Below are positions 6,366-6,451 of a stretch of DNA of 6,451 nucleotides, one piece after another (within the stretch, counting starts at the first letter, position 1; each line of letters opens with the position of its first letter). The stretch spans positions 1-6,451 of the forward strand of contig CAYMBJ010000135.1 in the NCBI GenBank assembly GCA_964388665.1. Reading direction: 5' to 3'. Source of the stretch: CALCCV01 sp964388665. Lineage in GTDB: Bacteria; Bdellovibrionota; Bdellovibrionia; Bdellovibrionales; Bdellovibrionaceae. The notes below the pieces were generated by a model. That model was not told where the DNA came from and made no database searches. It saw only the letters and a list, made by a program, of their open reading frames with translations. The position numbers were made by a program, and so were the translations under genes.

Positions 6366-6413
6366 ATGTTGATTTTTTCTCTCTCAATTGTGTTCGGATT
6401 AACAGGCTCCTGA
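6366..6413 (+). pseudogene. Signal-peptide stub cut by right inverted repeat
   Basis: ATG 6366 is preceded by AAGGG (6353-6357) at 8-nt spacing and encodes MLIFSLSIVFGL, a hydrophobic signal-like start. It then enters TTAA and the right inverted repeat at 6403, where the frame ends in TGA (6411-6413) after 15 codons. If the repeat is an insertion-sequence tip, this is the beginning of a secreted or lipoprotein gene interrupted by insertion, with the rest expected beyond the element. A GTG at 6357 is an alternative start in the same frame. The evidence is a good ribosome-binding site plus hydrophobicity only, so the call is tentative. Confidence 0.35.
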
Positions 6414-6437
6414 AAAACTCATATTTTTTTGATTTTT
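6403..6437 (-). repeat. Right copy of 35-bp inverted repeat (putative IS tip)
   Basis: This is the inverted partner of 15-49, with one mismatch in 35. Read on the plus strand it begins CAGGCTCCTGAAAAACTC and runs into an AT-rich tract. It is directly preceded by TTAA (6399-6402), which like the CTAG beside the left copy fits YTAR. Sharp inner edges and ragged outer edges on both sides suggest that the element body continues to the right of the window. An alternative is that both copies are the termini of one 6.4-kb element enclosing the whole window, but no transposase gene is present inside. Confidence 0.85.
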
Positions 6438-6451
6438 TCGGTTTTCAACTT

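Noticed and set aside
6344..6451. 36-codon frame from ATG 6344 open to the window end
   Set aside because: It has no ribosome-binding site, reads through the inverted repeat and an AT-rich tract, and looks like low-complexity translation; the +1 frame from 6366 has the better start signal.

Overview
The window looks like chromosomal DNA of a Gram-negative bacterium, probably a member of Bdellovibrionota (Bdellovibrio-like). This is inferred from three things: the N-terminus of the first protein (a hydrophobic segment ending in FQNCGTGFES, a lipoprotein style I associate from memory with that group), the paired DUF1592/DUF1552 genes, and the cysteine-containing type IV minor pilins. No rRNA or housekeeping marker is present to confirm it.

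Layout. An almost perfect 35-bp inverted repeat lies at the two edges (15-49 and 6403-6437, one internal mismatch). Between them are two operons, both on the plus strand. Operon 1 has a multidomain c-type cytochrome-like lipoprotein (DUF1587/1595/1592/1588/1585 architecture, 342-2213) and, 27 nt downstream, a Tat-type secreted DUF1552 (HXXSHH family) protein (2241-3698). A 355-nt gap with no convincing gene follows. Operon 2 has three translationally coupled minor pilin/pseudopilin genes: FimT/GspH-like (4054-4533), PilV/GspI-like (4530-5111) and PilW-like (5108-6220). They overlap by 4 nt at each junction. A 24-codon stub with a prepilin-like leader (6207-6281) overlaps the end of the PilW-like gene and looks like the remains of a fourth pilin gene.

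How the genes work together. The first pair is probably exported to the cell envelope as a redox module of unknown substrate. The second set probably supplies minor pilins that prime or cap a type IV pilus or a related secretion pseudopilus. Nothing in the sequence links the two operons functionally.

Edges. The inverted repeats stop sharply on their inner sides at CTAG (50-53) and TTAA (6399-6402), both matching a YTAR target, and become ragged on their outer sides. The simplest reading is that they are the tips of two insertion sequences whose bodies lie outside the window. On the right, the putative tip falls inside the signal-peptide-like start of another reading frame (ATG 6366), as though an insertion had interrupted that gene. 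No transposase is visible, so this is inference. I see no CRISPR array, tRNA, rRNA or defence system, and apart from these edges the content is fairly ordinary for such a genome.
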